A DNA stretch of 36,969 bases from an uncultured Oscillospiraceae bacterium (GCA_934546685.1 CAKTEB010000015.1:1-36969), one strand, 5' to 3'. Positions 16,695-25,521 are shown, counted from the stretch's first letter. The notes: generated by a model not told the origin, from the letters alone. Made by a program: numbers and translations.

Positions 16695-17861
16695 TCAATA
16701 GTAGTATTTTTCTATTTGCTTACCGTCCTGCTCCAGCAGCTCGCAGAGATGGTCGATGGCCTTCATCTTCATATTCAGGTCCAGAGGTACGTCCTTCCCC
16801 TCATAGCCAGGGTTCCTAGCCTTGCCGATGAACACCCGGAGGCTGGTGCAGTGCTCCGCCAGAAGCTTTGCCAGAATGGCAGCGCCATTCTCTCCGTCCA
16901 GCTCCTTGAAGTCCGGACTCTGGGCGGAATAGTATCGCTCCAGAATATCCCCGGCCCGGGTCACGGTCAGAAGCCCCTCAGTGACCAGGGCGATATCTGC
17001 CATAAACGCAATGGGCGGCACACCGTCGGCGGCGGTCTCCGGCATGTCCACAACCGGGGAATCCAAAATTTTCGATACAATCTGGGATGTAGTTCCGCCG
17101 CAGATGATCTTCGCCCCGTCGGCGCTCATGAACTCGTGGACCATGAATTCGTCATCCTCCGGGTACTCCGGGGGGCCGTACATGAGGTTCACCTGCTCCT
17201 CCGGAGGCACCCGGAGCACCATGGCCGTTACGTCATCGGTAGGCTTGCCGCCGTAGAGGTTATTCACTGCCTCCACCAGCTCCGAGGCCAGCCGCCGGGC
17301 GCTGGTCATGGTGTAGGCCTTTTGGCAGAGCCAGGAGGCCACGCTGTCCCAGTTCCAGGAGAAGGAAAACTGGTTGTCCGCCCCGGCGTTCACCGCACCG
17401 TCGGAGGTCACCACGATCACATCCCCCTCCACCAGGGGCAGGCTGCTCTCCCAGATCTTCTTATTCTCCATCGTCCGAAGGGTGCGCTCCGGCTGGACGA
17501 TCTGCTTGTTGCGGATGATCCAGGCCTGGGGATTGTCAAACTCCACCAGCTTGGCTACACCGCTGCTGTCAATGTTCACCACAGAGAAGGTACAGTAGTT
17601 CATGCCCCGCTCGGAGCACACCGGAAGGCTGCGGATCACCACATCCACCGCTGACTCCACGCTCTCGCCTCCCAGCAGCATAGTAGAGAGAATGGTGGAG
17701 CCCATGGTGGAGAGGATATTTGCCTTGACGCCGCTGCCCATGCCGTCTGCCAGAACGCCGATAAAGCCGTCCTTTCGGCGCTTGTGCTCTACCCGGTCTC
17801 CGCAGACCTCCTCCCCGTAGTGGTTAATGCTCCGGTAGCCGAAGTCGATTTGGATGTTCAC
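16695..17861 (-). CDS. SpoIIE-type PP2C phosphatase, partner of HydS
   Basis: 388 residues. The first 218 are a SpoIIE-like PP2C Ser/Thr phosphatase: GVLADGMGSGVKANILSTMG with metal ligand Asp39, VTSDGAVNAG with Asp154, and KPTDDVTAMVLRV with Asp209/Asp210. The last 165 or so form a separate domain I do not recognise, with KIICGGTTSQIVSKILD and IALVTEGLLTVTRA. No membrane segments are present, unlike true SpoIIE. It overlaps the hydrogenase-like sensor gene by four bases (ATGA), so both are made together. Likely role: output phosphatase of that sensor, acting on an unknown phosphoprotein (inference from known HydS-phosphatase pairs). Confidence 0.88.
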   Translation of the reverse strand: MNIQIDFGYRSINHYGEEVCGDRVEHKRRKDGFIGVLADGMGSGVKANILSTMGSTILSTMLLGGESVESAVDVVIRSLPVCSERGMNYCTFSVVNIDSSGVAKLVEFDNPQAWIIRNKQIVQPERTLRTMENKKIWESSLPLVEGDVIVVTSDGAVNAGADNQFSFSWNWDSVASWLCQKAYTMTSARRLASELVEAVNNLYGGKPTDDVTAMVLRVPPEEQVNLMYGPPEYPEDDEFMVHEFMSADGAKIICGGTTSQIVSKILDSPVVDMPETAADGVPPIAFMADIALVTEGLLTVTRAGDILERYYSAQSPDFKELDGENGAAILAKLLAEHCTSLRVFIGKARNPGYEGKDVPLDLNMKMKAIDHLCELLEQDGKQIEKYYY

Positions 17862-19576
17862 GACTCCTCCCCCTCTTCTCCCATAATGCGCTTTTTCAGC
17901 TGGTTCAGGGTCACCTTGGTCTCCGCCGTGGTCTCGCCCAGAAGATAGGCGATCTGCTGGGCCACCATCATCTGCTTATCGATGACCTTTTGGGCCATCT
18001 CCACACTCTCCAGCCGGGAGTGCTGCTGGGCCTCCTCCTCATTTTCCTCTTGGGTCACATCCTGGAACAGCCCCAGCACCATGCCCAGGGATTTCAGCGG
18101 TACCAGGCTGGCCTCCACTCTCAGATAAAGCTCCGGGATATCCAGACGTTTTCCCCGAATGGACAGCCCCGTGCCCAGCACATACTGCACATCGCCGGGA
18201 TCCATGATCTCAAAGATGTACTTTTCCTGTCCCTTCTGAATGGAGAACAGAGACCCCGCCTCCTGGTTGAAGTCCACGATCTTCTGGCTGTCGTCAATAA
18301 GCAGCGCCGCCACCGGCAGATTTTCATAGAGCATGCTGTAGGTGTCTTTTCGGGCGTCCTTTACGATATTCCTGCACAGGCTCACAGGCTCCTTGTGGTA
18401 GAGGATAGCCTTGGCTCGCTCATAGCAGGTGGGATAACCGCACTGGCCGCAGTTCCTCTGCTGCCGGGGATTGCCCACGCCGATGCGGCAGAGCATCTCC
18501 CGGATCTCCTCCTCTCCGGGCGTATAGGGCTCCACGGAGAAATCGATGGTGGGATTGCCCATGGCCACGCCGGTAATGTCGAAATAGGGATCCATCTCGT
18601 GGCTCTCCACATAGTGCCGGATATCCAGGGCCGCCGCAAAGCGTCCCTTGCCCTCGTTGCCGGGCTTGACCCCGTCGCTGCCGCCCACGCAGCCGCCCTC
18701 GCAGGCGTTCATCTCAATGACGCAGCCATGGAGCCCGCCCTTTTTGAGTTCCTCTAAGAGCATCTGGCAGCCGCGAATGCCATCTACCACGATCTGCTGG
18801 CGCTTGCAGTCCGGCGCAAAGTGGTCGAAGCACTTCATCATGCCGCCGGTGATGGCCGACAGCTCTCCCAGTCCCCCGCCGTCACTGAGCAGGGGCTCTT
18901 CCTGACATTCCTCCGGGCGGATTTCCTCCTGCTCCATCCACTCCAGCAGCTGGCCGATGGACAAGACCGCGTTGATCTCCGTGGAATGCCGCACATCCTG
19001 GGCCTCCGCCGCCCGGGCGCCGCAGGTACAGACATGGACCACCGCCGCGCTGGTAAAGCCCTGCTTGAGCATGCGCCCATGGGCGATCATAGGGGACGCC
19101 ACAGGCAGGAGCTCCGGGATCAGCTCCGGATAATACTGCTCCATGATGTTCTGGATCACAGGACAGGCCGAGAAGATCAGGTTGTCCCGGCTGCCCTCCC
19201 CCGCCAGCCGCGCGTATTCCGAGGCCACCGCGGCAGCGGCCTCAGAGGCGTCCGCCGCATCCCAGAAGCCCAGCTTCTGGGCCGCGGCCGCCAGCTTTTC
19301 CATAGTCACGCTGGGCGGGAAGAAGGCGATACAGGCCGGGTCAATGGACAGGATCACCTTCCGCCCCATTTTGATAAACTGCCTCACCTGCTCCACCTGG
19401 CTGACCCGGCGGATGGCCCCATGACCGCACCGCCGGAAGCAGTTGCCGCAGGAGATACATCTCCCCTCGTCTACCTTGAGGCCATCGCCGGTCATGCTGA
19501 TGGCGTTGCTGGGACAGTGGGTCAGACATTCCATGCACTGGGTGCATGCCTCATGATCGATCTCAAATACACGCAT
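17858..19576 (-). CDS. hydS: sensory [FeFe]-hydrogenase homologue with PAS domain
   Basis: 572 residues. Two [4Fe-4S] ferredoxin motifs come first (Cys11/14/17/21 and Cys40/43/46/50). The hydrogenase large-chain core keeps the four H-cluster cysteines: Cys138 (FSACP), Cys183 (HVCTC), Cys292 and Cys296 (ACEGGC). The proton-relay Cys of the usual TSCCP is Ala137, a mark of sensor types rather than catalysts. An Fe-S domain follows (Cys376, 379, 384, 401), then a PAS domain (about 412-510) and a helical tail. Start 19576 has GGGAGGA. It forms an overlapping pair with the PP2C phosphatase, matching group C sensory hydrogenases, and should report hydrogen or redox state. Confidence 0.9.
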   Translation of the reverse strand: MRVFEIDHEACTQCMECLTHCPSNAISMTGDGLKVDEGRCISCGNCFRRCGHGAIRRVSQVEQVRQFIKMGRKVILSIDPACIAFFPPSVTMEKLAAAAQKLGFWDAADASEAAAAVASEYARLAGEGSRDNLIFSACPVIQNIMEQYYPELIPELLPVASPMIAHGRMLKQGFTSAAVVHVCTCGARAAEAQDVRHSTEINAVLSIGQLLEWMEQEEIRPEECQEEPLLSDGGGLGELSAITGGMMKCFDHFAPDCKRQQIVVDGIRGCQMLLEELKKGGLHGCVIEMNACEGGCVGGSDGVKPGNEGKGRFAAALDIRHYVESHEMDPYFDITGVAMGNPTIDFSVEPYTPGEEEIREMLCRIGVGNPRQQRNCGQCGYPTCYERAKAILYHKEPVSLCRNIVKDARKDTYSMLYENLPVAALLIDDSQKIVDFNQEAGSLFSIQKGQEKYIFEIMDPGDVQYVLGTGLSIRGKRLDIPELYLRVEASLVPLKSLGMVLGLFQDVTQEENEEEAQQHSRLESVEMAQKVIDKQMMVAQQIAYLLGETTAETKVTLNQLKKRIMGEEGEES

Positions 19577-19616
19577 TTCTACATTCCTCCCGCCAAACCT
19601 GGGGTGATTCAGCACC

Positions 19617-19645
19617 ATTATAGTACAGCTTTCGGATCGGCGCAA
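19617..19645 (-). promoter_or_regulatory. promoter of the hydS-phosphatase pair
   Basis: Minus-strand TTGCGC (19640-19645), a 17-base spacer and TATAAT (19617-19622). It lies between sigE and hydS; no terminator is visible there, so read-through from sigE is also possible. Confidence 0.75.
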
Positions 19646-19656
19646 GCACTGAGGCC

Positions 19657-20349
19657 CTAAAAGATTTGCCGGGTGATCTCCCGCCGCAGCCGCAGAATGA
19701 TCCGCTTTTCCAGCCGCGAGATATAGGACTGGGAAATGCCCATAATGTCCGCCACCTCCTTCTGGGTCTTTTCCCGTCCCCCGCCGATGCCGTAGCGCAG
19801 GGAGACGATGGTCTTTTCCTTGGCGGGCAGCTGATCCAGCGCCTCCCGCAGGAGCCTGAGATCCACATCGTCCTCCAACGGCCGGGACACCGCATCGGGC
19901 TCCGTGCCCAGCACATCTCCCAGTCGGAGCTCGTTGCCGTCCCAGTCCGTATTGATGGGCTCATCCAGAGACACGTCGGATCGATGGGAGGCAATCTTAC
20001 GGATATACATGAGGATCTCGTTCTCAATACACCGGGAGGCATAGGTGGCCAATTTAATGTTCTTCTCGGGCCGGAAGGTACTCACAGCCTTGATAAGACC
20101 AATGGTTCCGATGGAAATGAGATCCTCCAGGTTGATGCCCGTGGATTCAAAGCGCCGGGCAATATAGACCACCAGCCTGAGGTTGTGCTCGATCAGGGTG
20201 CTCTTGGCCTTCTGATCTCCTTTCGCCATGGCCGCAATGGTCTCGGCCTCCTGGGCCCGATCCAGTGGTGCCGGCAGAATATCGCTGCCGCCTATGTACA
20301 TCATCTTGTCCGGCTGTAGCTTCAGCCAGCGAAGCAGGGTTCCGATCAT
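19657..20349 (-). CDS. sigE: sporulation sigma factor SigE
   Basis: A 230-residue mother-cell sigma factor made as an inactive precursor. An N-terminal pro-sequence of about 25 residues ([20 protein letters not shown]) precedes region 2 ([60 protein letters not shown]) and region 4 ([37 protein letters not shown]). SpoIIGA, encoded just upstream with a four-base overlap, should remove the pro-sequence. The start ATG 20347-20349 has GGGAGGAA; a far longer in-frame extension is only the shadow of spoIIGA. sigG, often third in this cluster, is absent. Confidence 0.97.
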   Translation of the reverse strand: MIGTLLRWLKLQPDKMMYIGGSDILPAPLDRAQEAETIAAMAKGDQKAKSTLIEHNLRLVVYIARRFESTGINLEDLISIGTIGLIKAVSTFRPEKNIKLATYASRCIENEILMYIRKIASHRSDVSLDEPINTDWDGNELRLGDVLGTEPDAVSRPLEDDVDLRLLREALDQLPAKEKTIVSLRYGIGGGREKTQKEVADIMGISQSYISRLEKRIILRLRREITRQIF

Positions 20350-21191
20350 CGTGTTCCTCCCAGCAGTGCCCGGTAGCCGCCTCCGTCGGAGACCTCCACC
20401 GGTGAAAACGCCATCAGCAGGCTTTCCTCCCTTCCTTCCACTTTGATGCTTCCCGGCCGCAGCCCCAGCAGCATGCCCTGGGCCGTCCCCACAGTTTTGT
20501 AGGGGATCAGCCGGGGATGCAGCTCCGGCCTTGCCCCCTGCAGGCGGATCAGCAGTCCTTCCGGCTGCTCCAGCTCCGCCCTGGTGATAGATAATTCCGG
20601 CAGCAGCTGCCGGAGGATCGTCCAGTCCGCCACCAGCACCGGACACCCGGAGATGGGATCCCGGAGGGTGTTCCCGGTGTCGTAAAGTGCCGTAAACGCC
20701 GCGGTCTGATCTCCCACCTTGGCCTGTACCTCTGCTATCCCTCCGCCGTGCTGCACCAGCCGACTGAGGCCCCAGGAGATGAGGCCGCAGGCTCCGCCCG
20801 CCGTCAGCACCAGCACGCCCAGGCTCAGGGGATAATACACCGTTCCCCCGATCAGGGCCCCCGGCGCGGAAAAGCACTGCGTCAAAAGCAGCGTGATTCC
20901 GGAGAAGGCCGCCGCCAGCAGGAACAGCACCACCGTCTGCCGCAGAAGTCCTTTGGGGCTCCAGAACGCGCACAGGCACAGAATCGCCGCCACAAGAATT
21001 CGGCACAGTCCCAGCCGCAGAACCTCCATCCCCGGCAGCAGGGACAGCGCCGCATAGATCCCTCCAGCCGCCCCGGCAAGAGCCAGCTGCATTCGCCTAA
21101 GGGGCATCCCCAGCAGCCGCCCGGAGGCCCGGAGCAGCAGATAATCCACCAGGCTGTTGAGGAGCCAGACCTGATCGAGATAGACTGTCAT
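20346..21191 (-). CDS. spoIIGA: sigma-E processing peptidase
   Basis: A 281-residue membrane-bound aspartic protease that cleaves pro-SigE after asymmetric division. Five hydrophobic segments fill residues 1-145, starting [20 protein letters not shown], the family N-terminus. The cytoplasmic protease domain holds the catalytic phrase [20 protein letters not shown] with Asp171. It overlaps sigE by four bases. The Shine-Dalgarno is weak (GGTGAT). No clear Spo0A box or SigA promoter was found in the roughly 60 bases upstream. Confidence 0.95.
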   Translation of the reverse strand: MTVYLDQVWLLNSLVDYLLLRASGRLLGMPLRRMQLALAGAAGGIYAALSLLPGMEVLRLGLCRILVAAILCLCAFWSPKGLLRQTVVLFLLAAAFSGITLLLTQCFSAPGALIGGTVYYPLSLGVLVLTAGGACGLISWGLSRLVQHGGGIAEVQAKVGDQTAAFTALYDTGNTLRDPISGCPVLVADWTILRQLLPELSITRAELEQPEGLLIRLQGARPELHPRLIPYKTVGTAQGMLLGLRPGSIKVEGREESLLMAFSPVEVSDGGGYRALLGGTR

Positions 21192-21253
21192 AGCATCACC
21201 GGGATAAGCATATCACAAACAGTCTCCAAAAAAGCGTGAAATTAGGAAGCCAG

Positions 21254-21302
21254 AAAAAAAGAGCATACCGCAAGAAGCAAACTTGCAATACGCTCTTTTT
21301 TC
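21254..21302 (-). terminator. terminator of the recQ-hisC-radical SAM operon
   Basis: A long hairpin (AAAAAAGAGC...GCTCTTTTTT, with inner GCAAG/CTTGC and some mismatches) is followed by Ts on the minus strand, just after the acetyltransferase stop. Confidence 0.8.
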
Positions 21303-21305
21303 TAT

Positions 21306-21797
21306 TTAGAGACTTCGGCTGTAGACCTCCACTGTGGAGTCGTCCTCTTCCACATACATAGTACTTTCCAGTGTAAATCCATGATGCCGCAGCACCGCCT
21401 TGGATGCCAGATTCATGGGATCCAGCAGCCCGCGCACCACCGTAAGCCCTGAATTTTCCCGGGCCCGCTCCAGCAGCTGCGCCGCCATTTCTGTGGCATA
21501 GCCCTGGTTCCAATGCTCGGGCAAGACCATATATTCCAGCTCCGCACCTTCCTCCCGCTCCCAGAGTGCCGCCAGGCCGATAAAGGACTGATCCTCCCGG
21601 CGGTAGGCCAGATAGTTTCCAGAGCCGGAATGTTCCCGATTATAGGTCAGCATATAGCCAAAATACCCCTTGGCCTCCTCCGGGGTAAAGGCCCGGCCCA
21701 TATCCATTTTCATGACCTGCTCATTGTACGCCAAAAGCGCGAACCGCTCAAATTCCTGCTCTTTGGAAATCCGCACAAGCTCCAGCCGATGCTCCAT
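21306..21797 (-). CDS. GNAT-family N-acetyltransferase
   Basis: 163 residues from the chosen ATG. GNAT signs are NYLAYRREDQSFIGLAALW (strands 2-4), the acetyl-CoA loop region EYMVLPEHWNQGYATEMAAQ, and DPMNLASKAVLRHHGFTLES. It resembles the RimJ/RimL group that acetylates N-termini or small amines; the target is unknown. ATG 21795-21797 has GGAG seven bases upstream. A GTG at 21821 overlaps the radical SAM stop by four bases and adds eight residues, but its ribosome site is too close. Last gene of a five-gene operon. Confidence 0.85.
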   Translation of the reverse strand: MEHRLELVRISKEQEFERFALLAYNEQVMKMDMGRAFTPEEAKGYFGYMLTYNREHSGSGNYLAYRREDQSFIGLAALWEREEGAELEYMVLPEHWNQGYATEMAAQLLERARENSGLTVVRGLLDPMNLASKAVLRHHGFTLESTMYVEEDDSTVEVYSRSL

Positions 21798-21817
21798 GTT
21801 CTTGCTCCATTTCTCCG

Positions 21818-22690
21818 TCACAGCCCTCTGCTTGCCTCACTGCGGATCCCCACGGAGCCATGCAGGGCCCCGTCGATGAGCCTCAGCAGCTGCTCCCGAT
21901 CCTCATTGAGGGTGCCCTTCAGGGGCAGATAGTTGGAGGCGTGATCCGAGGTGAAGTGCATGCCGGATACCTCCAGATCGCGGATCAGCTCCGCCGTCTC
22001 CATCAGGCTCTGGGCCGCTGTGAGCACATGGAATTCGCCCCGCAGGGCCTGATTTCCCAGCTTCGTGCCCTCCACCGGGGTGTAGTTCATGGCGGAAAGG
22101 TGATTTGGCTGCATCTCATTGATAAGCTTCGCCGTCTCCCGGGCATTCTCCATGGACTGCTCCTGGCCCGCCAGGCCGATGAGGATGATGCCCCAAAGGT
22201 CGATGCCGGAATTTCGGAGCCGCAACCCCGCCTCCAGCATCTGGGCCCTGGTGACGCCCTTATTGGTGGATTTCAGCACGGACTCCATGCCCGTCTCGAT
22301 ACCCAGATACGCCCGGCCCAGGCCCGCTTCATGAAGGATCTTCAGCTCCTCCGGTGTCTTGGACAGGGTGCTCTTTGGGCCCGCATAGGTGGAGATCAGC
22401 CGGCAGTGGGGAAAATCCTTTCTGATCTCCGCCAGGATCTCCAGCAGGTCCTCGGTTTTCATGGCGATGGCATCGCCGTCACAGAGGAACACCTTCTCAT
22501 ACTGGTTGTAGAAGGCCGCGGCCTCCCGGATATCCCCGATGATATCCGCCATGGGGCGCACCCGAAATTTCTTGCTCTTGTACATGCCGCAGAAGGTACA
22601 GCCGTTGTGACTGCATCCAATGGTGGCCTGAACCAGAAAGCTCCGCCACTCTCCTGGGGGCCGGTATACCGGCGGTTCGTATTCGATCAT
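21818..22690 (-). CDS. radical SAM protein
   Basis: 290 residues. The iron-sulfur cluster motif is CSHNGCTFC (Cys26, Cys31, Cys34), spacing CX4CX2C instead of the usual CX3CX2C, in the phrase TIGCSHNGCTFCGMYKSKKF. LGIETGMESVLKSTNKGVTR is the Elp3/HemN-type SAM-binding stretch, and DLWGIILIGLAGQEQ follows. No B12 or second cluster domain is seen. The product is a common but uncharacterised clostridial protein; substrate unknown. It overlaps hisC by four bases and the acetyltransferase follows. Confidence 0.87.
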   Translation of the reverse strand: MIEYEPPVYRPPGEWRSFLVQATIGCSHNGCTFCGMYKSKKFRVRPMADIIGDIREAAAFYNQYEKVFLCDGDAIAMKTEDLLEILAEIRKDFPHCRLISTYAGPKSTLSKTPEELKILHEAGLGRAYLGIETGMESVLKSTNKGVTRAQMLEAGLRLRNSGIDLWGIILIGLAGQEQSMENARETAKLINEMQPNHLSAMNYTPVEGTKLGNQALRGEFHVLTAAQSLMETAELIRDLEVSGMHFTSDHASNYLPLKGTLNEDREQLLRLIDGALHGSVGIRSEASRGL

Positions 22691-23757
22691 TTCTGTCCCT
22701 CCAATATTTCACGGAGCGCCCCGATCAGCGCGTCCATTTCCTCCGGGGTGCCCACGGTGATCCGCAGGAAGTTGTGGATCCTGGGCTTGTTGAAGTACCT
22801 TACCAGCACGCCCTTTTCCCGCAGGGCCTGGAATAGCTCCGCCCCCGGCACCTTCTCATGGGACGCAAACAGAAAGTTCGCCTTGGAGGGCAGCACTGTA
22901 AAGCCCATATTTTTTAATTTCCCAGCTGTGATTTCACGGGTATTCGACACCCTGGAACAGGTATCATCCGTGTAGGCTTTATCCTCTACCGCAGCCTGAG
23001 CGGCAGCCAGGGCCATCCGGTCCAGGGTGTAGGAGTTCACAGAATTCTTCACCGCGTTCAGCGCCCCAATCAGGCTCTCACAGCCAAAGGCAAAGCCAAT
23101 GCGCATGCCCGCCAGGCTCCGGGACTTGGAGCAGGTCTGCACCACCAGCAGGTTTTCATACCGATCAATAAGCCCAACGGCGCTTTCGGCGCCAAAATCC
23201 ACATAGGCCTCATCCACGATCACCACATGGTCGGGATTCGCCTTCAGCACCTTCTCCACATCGGAAAGGGGCAGGGCGATACCCGTGGGGGCGTTGGGAT
23301 TGGTGAGCACCACGGTGCCGTCATTCCGGCACAGCGCCTCCAGGGGGATCGTAAAGTCCTCATTTACCGGCACAATGCGGGTATTGTTCCCGAAGAACGC
23401 CGCGTACACCGGATAAAAGCTGTAGGTGATATCCGGGAAGATGGCCGGATTTTCCCCGTCCATAAACGCCAGGTAGGAAAAGGCCAGGATCTCATCGGAG
23501 CCGTTGCCCACAAAAACCTGCTCCGGCTTTAGATTTTTGTCCTTGGCCAGGGCAGTCCGCAGGGAAAGGCAGTCCGGATCCGGGTACAGCCGCAGATCGG
23601 CCATCTGAACCTTCCCCACAGCCTCCGCCACCTTGGGCGACGGGGGATAGGGATTCTCATTGGTGTTGAGCTTTACATACCGACGGTCCTTAGGCTGCTC
23701 ACCGGGCACATAGGGCTCGATATTCTGAATGCGGCTGGACCAATACTGCTTGTTCAT
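22687..23757 (-). CDS. hisC: histidinol-phosphate aminotransferase
   Basis: A 356-residue PLP enzyme of fold type I that makes histidinol phosphate from imidazole acetol phosphate and glutamate; homologues may also handle aromatic amino acids. The N-terminus has VKLNTNENPYPPSPKVAEAV. GNGSDEIL binds phosphate, NPNAPTGIALP and VVIVDEAYVDF are family blocks, and the PLP lysine is Lys211 in CSKSRSLAGMRIGFAFG. It overlaps recQ and the radical SAM gene by four bases each. No other his gene is here, so its use in histidine synthesis is inferred from family alone. Confidence 0.93.
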   Translation of the reverse strand: MNKQYWSSRIQNIEPYVPGEQPKDRRYVKLNTNENPYPPSPKVAEAVGKVQMADLRLYPDPDCLSLRTALAKDKNLKPEQVFVGNGSDEILAFSYLAFMDGENPAIFPDITYSFYPVYAAFFGNNTRIVPVNEDFTIPLEALCRNDGTVVLTNPNAPTGIALPLSDVEKVLKANPDHVVIVDEAYVDFGAESAVGLIDRYENLLVVQTCSKSRSLAGMRIGFAFGCESLIGALNAVKNSVNSYTLDRMALAAAQAAVEDKAYTDDTCSRVSNTREITAGKLKNMGFTVLPSKANFLFASHEKVPGAELFQALREKGVLVRYFNKPRIHNFLRITVGTPEEMDALIGALREILEGQK

Positions 23758-25283
23758 TCTACGCCACTCCTTCTGTCGCTGTTGCGCTGGATGACCCGAA
23801 GAAAGGTCTTTCCGTACATCTGATATTTCACCGGGCTCACGCCGGGGATCTCCATCATATCGTGTTCATTCTGGGGCTTGGTAACGGCCATAGCCTGGAG
23901 AGACCGGTCTGTAAAGATCAGCTCCGGGGGCAGGCCCGCCTTTTCGGCGAAGTCCAGCCGGACGCTCTTGAGCATCTCATAGAGGCTCCGCTCCGTCTTC
24001 TGGGGCGTTTTCAGGGGCACCTTCAGGGCTGCCGCGATATTCTGCCGTGCTCGGCAGTTCCCGCAGTTGCCGCACCGCTCCTGGGAGCTCTCTCCGAAGT
24101 AGTCCAGGATGTAGTGCCGAAGGCAGCCGGAGGTAAAGCAGTAGCGCTTCATCTGCTCCAGCTTGTCGAACTCAATCTTCCGGCGCTGGGCCGCCGCCTG
24201 GGGGCCGCCCTCATTATTCTCCGTGGAGTTGTTGATAAAGAACTCCGCGGTATGGACGTCGCCGGGGCCGTAGAGCAGCAGGCACTGGGCCTTAGAGCCG
24301 TCACGGCCCGCACGCCCCGCCTCCTGATAGTATGCCTCCATATTTTTCGGCATATTATAGTGTACCACATACCCCACGTTCTGCTTGTCGATGCCCATAC
24401 CGAAGGCATTGGTGGCCACCATGACCTTTACCTTGTCATAGAGAAATGCCGTCTGGCCATCCCGGCGTTCTTCCTCCTCCAGGCCCGCGTGATACCGGGC
24501 GGCGGCGATTCCGTTGTCCCGGAGCAGCTCCGTGACCTTCTCCACGCTCTTCCGGGTGGCGCAGTAGACAATGCCGCTTTCCTCCCGGTGCTGGGCGATG
24601 AATTCCAGCAGGGCAGACTTCTTATCCGTGGGCTTCATGACCTGGAAGAAGAGATTCTCCCGGTCAAAGCCCGTCACCGCCACCTCCGGATTTTGGAGGC
24701 ACAGGTGCCCAAGAATATCCTCCCGAACTGCCGGGGTAGCCGTGGCGGTAAAGGCCGCCAGCACCGGCCGCCGCGGCAGGCTGTTCACAAAGGGGGCGAT
24801 ATTCATATAGGAGGGCCGGAAATCGTGGCCCCACTGAGAGACGCAGTGGGCCTCGTCCACCGCCACCAGAGAGATGGGAATGGAGGACGCAAAGCTCTGG
24901 AACTCGCTGGTAACGAGCCGCTCCGGGGCCACATAGATGATCTTATACATGCCCCGGCGGGCATTGTCCAGGGCTTTCAGGTACTGCTTGTAGCTCAGGG
25001 ACGAGTTGAGATACGCCCCCGGGATGCCCGCAGCCTTCAGGGCCCGAACCTGATCCTGCATCAAGGAGATCAGCGGCGACACCACCAAGGTGATCCCCGG
25101 CAGCATGAGCCCCGGGATCTGATAGCAGATCGACTTGCCCGCGCCGGTGGGCATGATCCCCAGGGCGTCCCGCCCCGCCAAAATCGCGGCGATCAGGGTC
25201 TCCTGGGCCCCTCGAAAGGAGGAATAGCCAAAATGCTCATAGAGAAGCTTCCGCGCCCCCTCCAGGGCCTCATTCCTCTCCAT
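23754..25283 (-). CDS. recQ: RecQ-family ATP-dependent DNA helicase (short form)
   Basis: A 509-residue superfamily 2 helicase of DNA repair. Walker A is PTGAGKS (45-51); the DEAH box is in AVDEAHCVSQWGHDFRPSY (143-146); motif VI is YQEAGRAGRDG. The zinc site has Cys382, Cys387, Cys404 and Cys407. After it, the sequence goes almost directly into an HRDC-like domain (about 432-500), so the RQC winged helix of classical RecQ seems to be missing, in keeping with the length (about 600 in E. coli). Start 25283 has AAGGAA and overlaps the DUF951 gene by 14 bases. Confidence 0.93.
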   Translation of the reverse strand: MERNEALEGARKLLYEHFGYSSFRGAQETLIAAILAGRDALGIMPTGAGKSICYQIPGLMLPGITLVVSPLISLMQDQVRALKAAGIPGAYLNSSLSYKQYLKALDNARRGMYKIIYVAPERLVTSEFQSFASSIPISLVAVDEAHCVSQWGHDFRPSYMNIAPFVNSLPRRPVLAAFTATATPAVREDILGHLCLQNPEVAVTGFDRENLFFQVMKPTDKKSALLEFIAQHREESGIVYCATRKSVEKVTELLRDNGIAAARYHAGLEEEERRDGQTAFLYDKVKVMVATNAFGMGIDKQNVGYVVHYNMPKNMEAYYQEAGRAGRDGSKAQCLLLYGPGDVHTAEFFINNSTENNEGGPQAAAQRRKIEFDKLEQMKRYCFTSGCLRHYILDYFGESSQERCGNCGNCRARQNIAAALKVPLKTPQKTERSLYEMLKSVRLDFAEKAGLPPELIFTDRSLQAMAVTKPQNEHDMMEIPGVSPVKYQMYGKTFLRVIQRNSDRRSGVE

Positions 25284-25458
25284 GGCGGATTTCCTTAATA
25301 TTCTTTTCCAGCTTGGCCCGGGCCCCCATGACCTCATGGCCGCAGCCTAAGCACCGAAGCCGGAAGTCCATGCCGGTACGCAGCACCTTCCACTCCTTAG
25401 AGCCGCAGGGATGGGCCTTCTTCATGACCAGGGTATCCCCTACTCGTACATCCATCAT
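25270..25458 (-). CDS. DUF951 zinc-ribbon-like small protein
   Basis: 62 residues. The phrase KKAHPCGSKEWKVLRTGMDF followed by RLRCLGCGHEVMGAR is the DUF951 signature, with Cys residues in PCG and CLGC that may bind zinc or nucleic acid. The family is widespread in Firmicutes and has no firm function. Start ATG 25456-25458 follows GAGGTGA; a second ATG comes next. It is first in the operon with recQ, which overlaps it by 14 bases. The longer open frame to 25908 is the shadow of the opposite-strand gene. Confidence 0.9.
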   Translation of the reverse strand: MMDVRVGDTLVMKKAHPCGSKEWKVLRTGMDFRLRCLGCGHEVMGARAKLEKNIKEIRHGEE

Positions 25459-25521
25459 TGTCACCTCAACTGCATAATTTCTCCTATCGGCGGCAACAAT
25501 AGGGCCGAAGGAGTGATTGAA

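Noticed and set aside
15370..16698. Long minus-strand frame of 442 codons opposite the SLC13 gene
   Set aside because: Composition is Gln/Gly/His-rich, typical of the reverse of a membrane protein gene; no start signals.
20350..21006. N-terminal extension of sigE to 21006
   Set aside because: The added part is the wrong frame of spoIIGA; the real start at 20349 has a good ribosome site and the known pro-sequence length.
21192..21253. Spo0A box or SigA promoter for spoIIGA
   Set aside because: No TGTCGAA-like box and no convincing -35/-10 pair could be found.
23862..25298. 478-codon plus-strand frame opposite recQ
   Set aside because: Shadow frame; recQ motifs are complete on the other strand.
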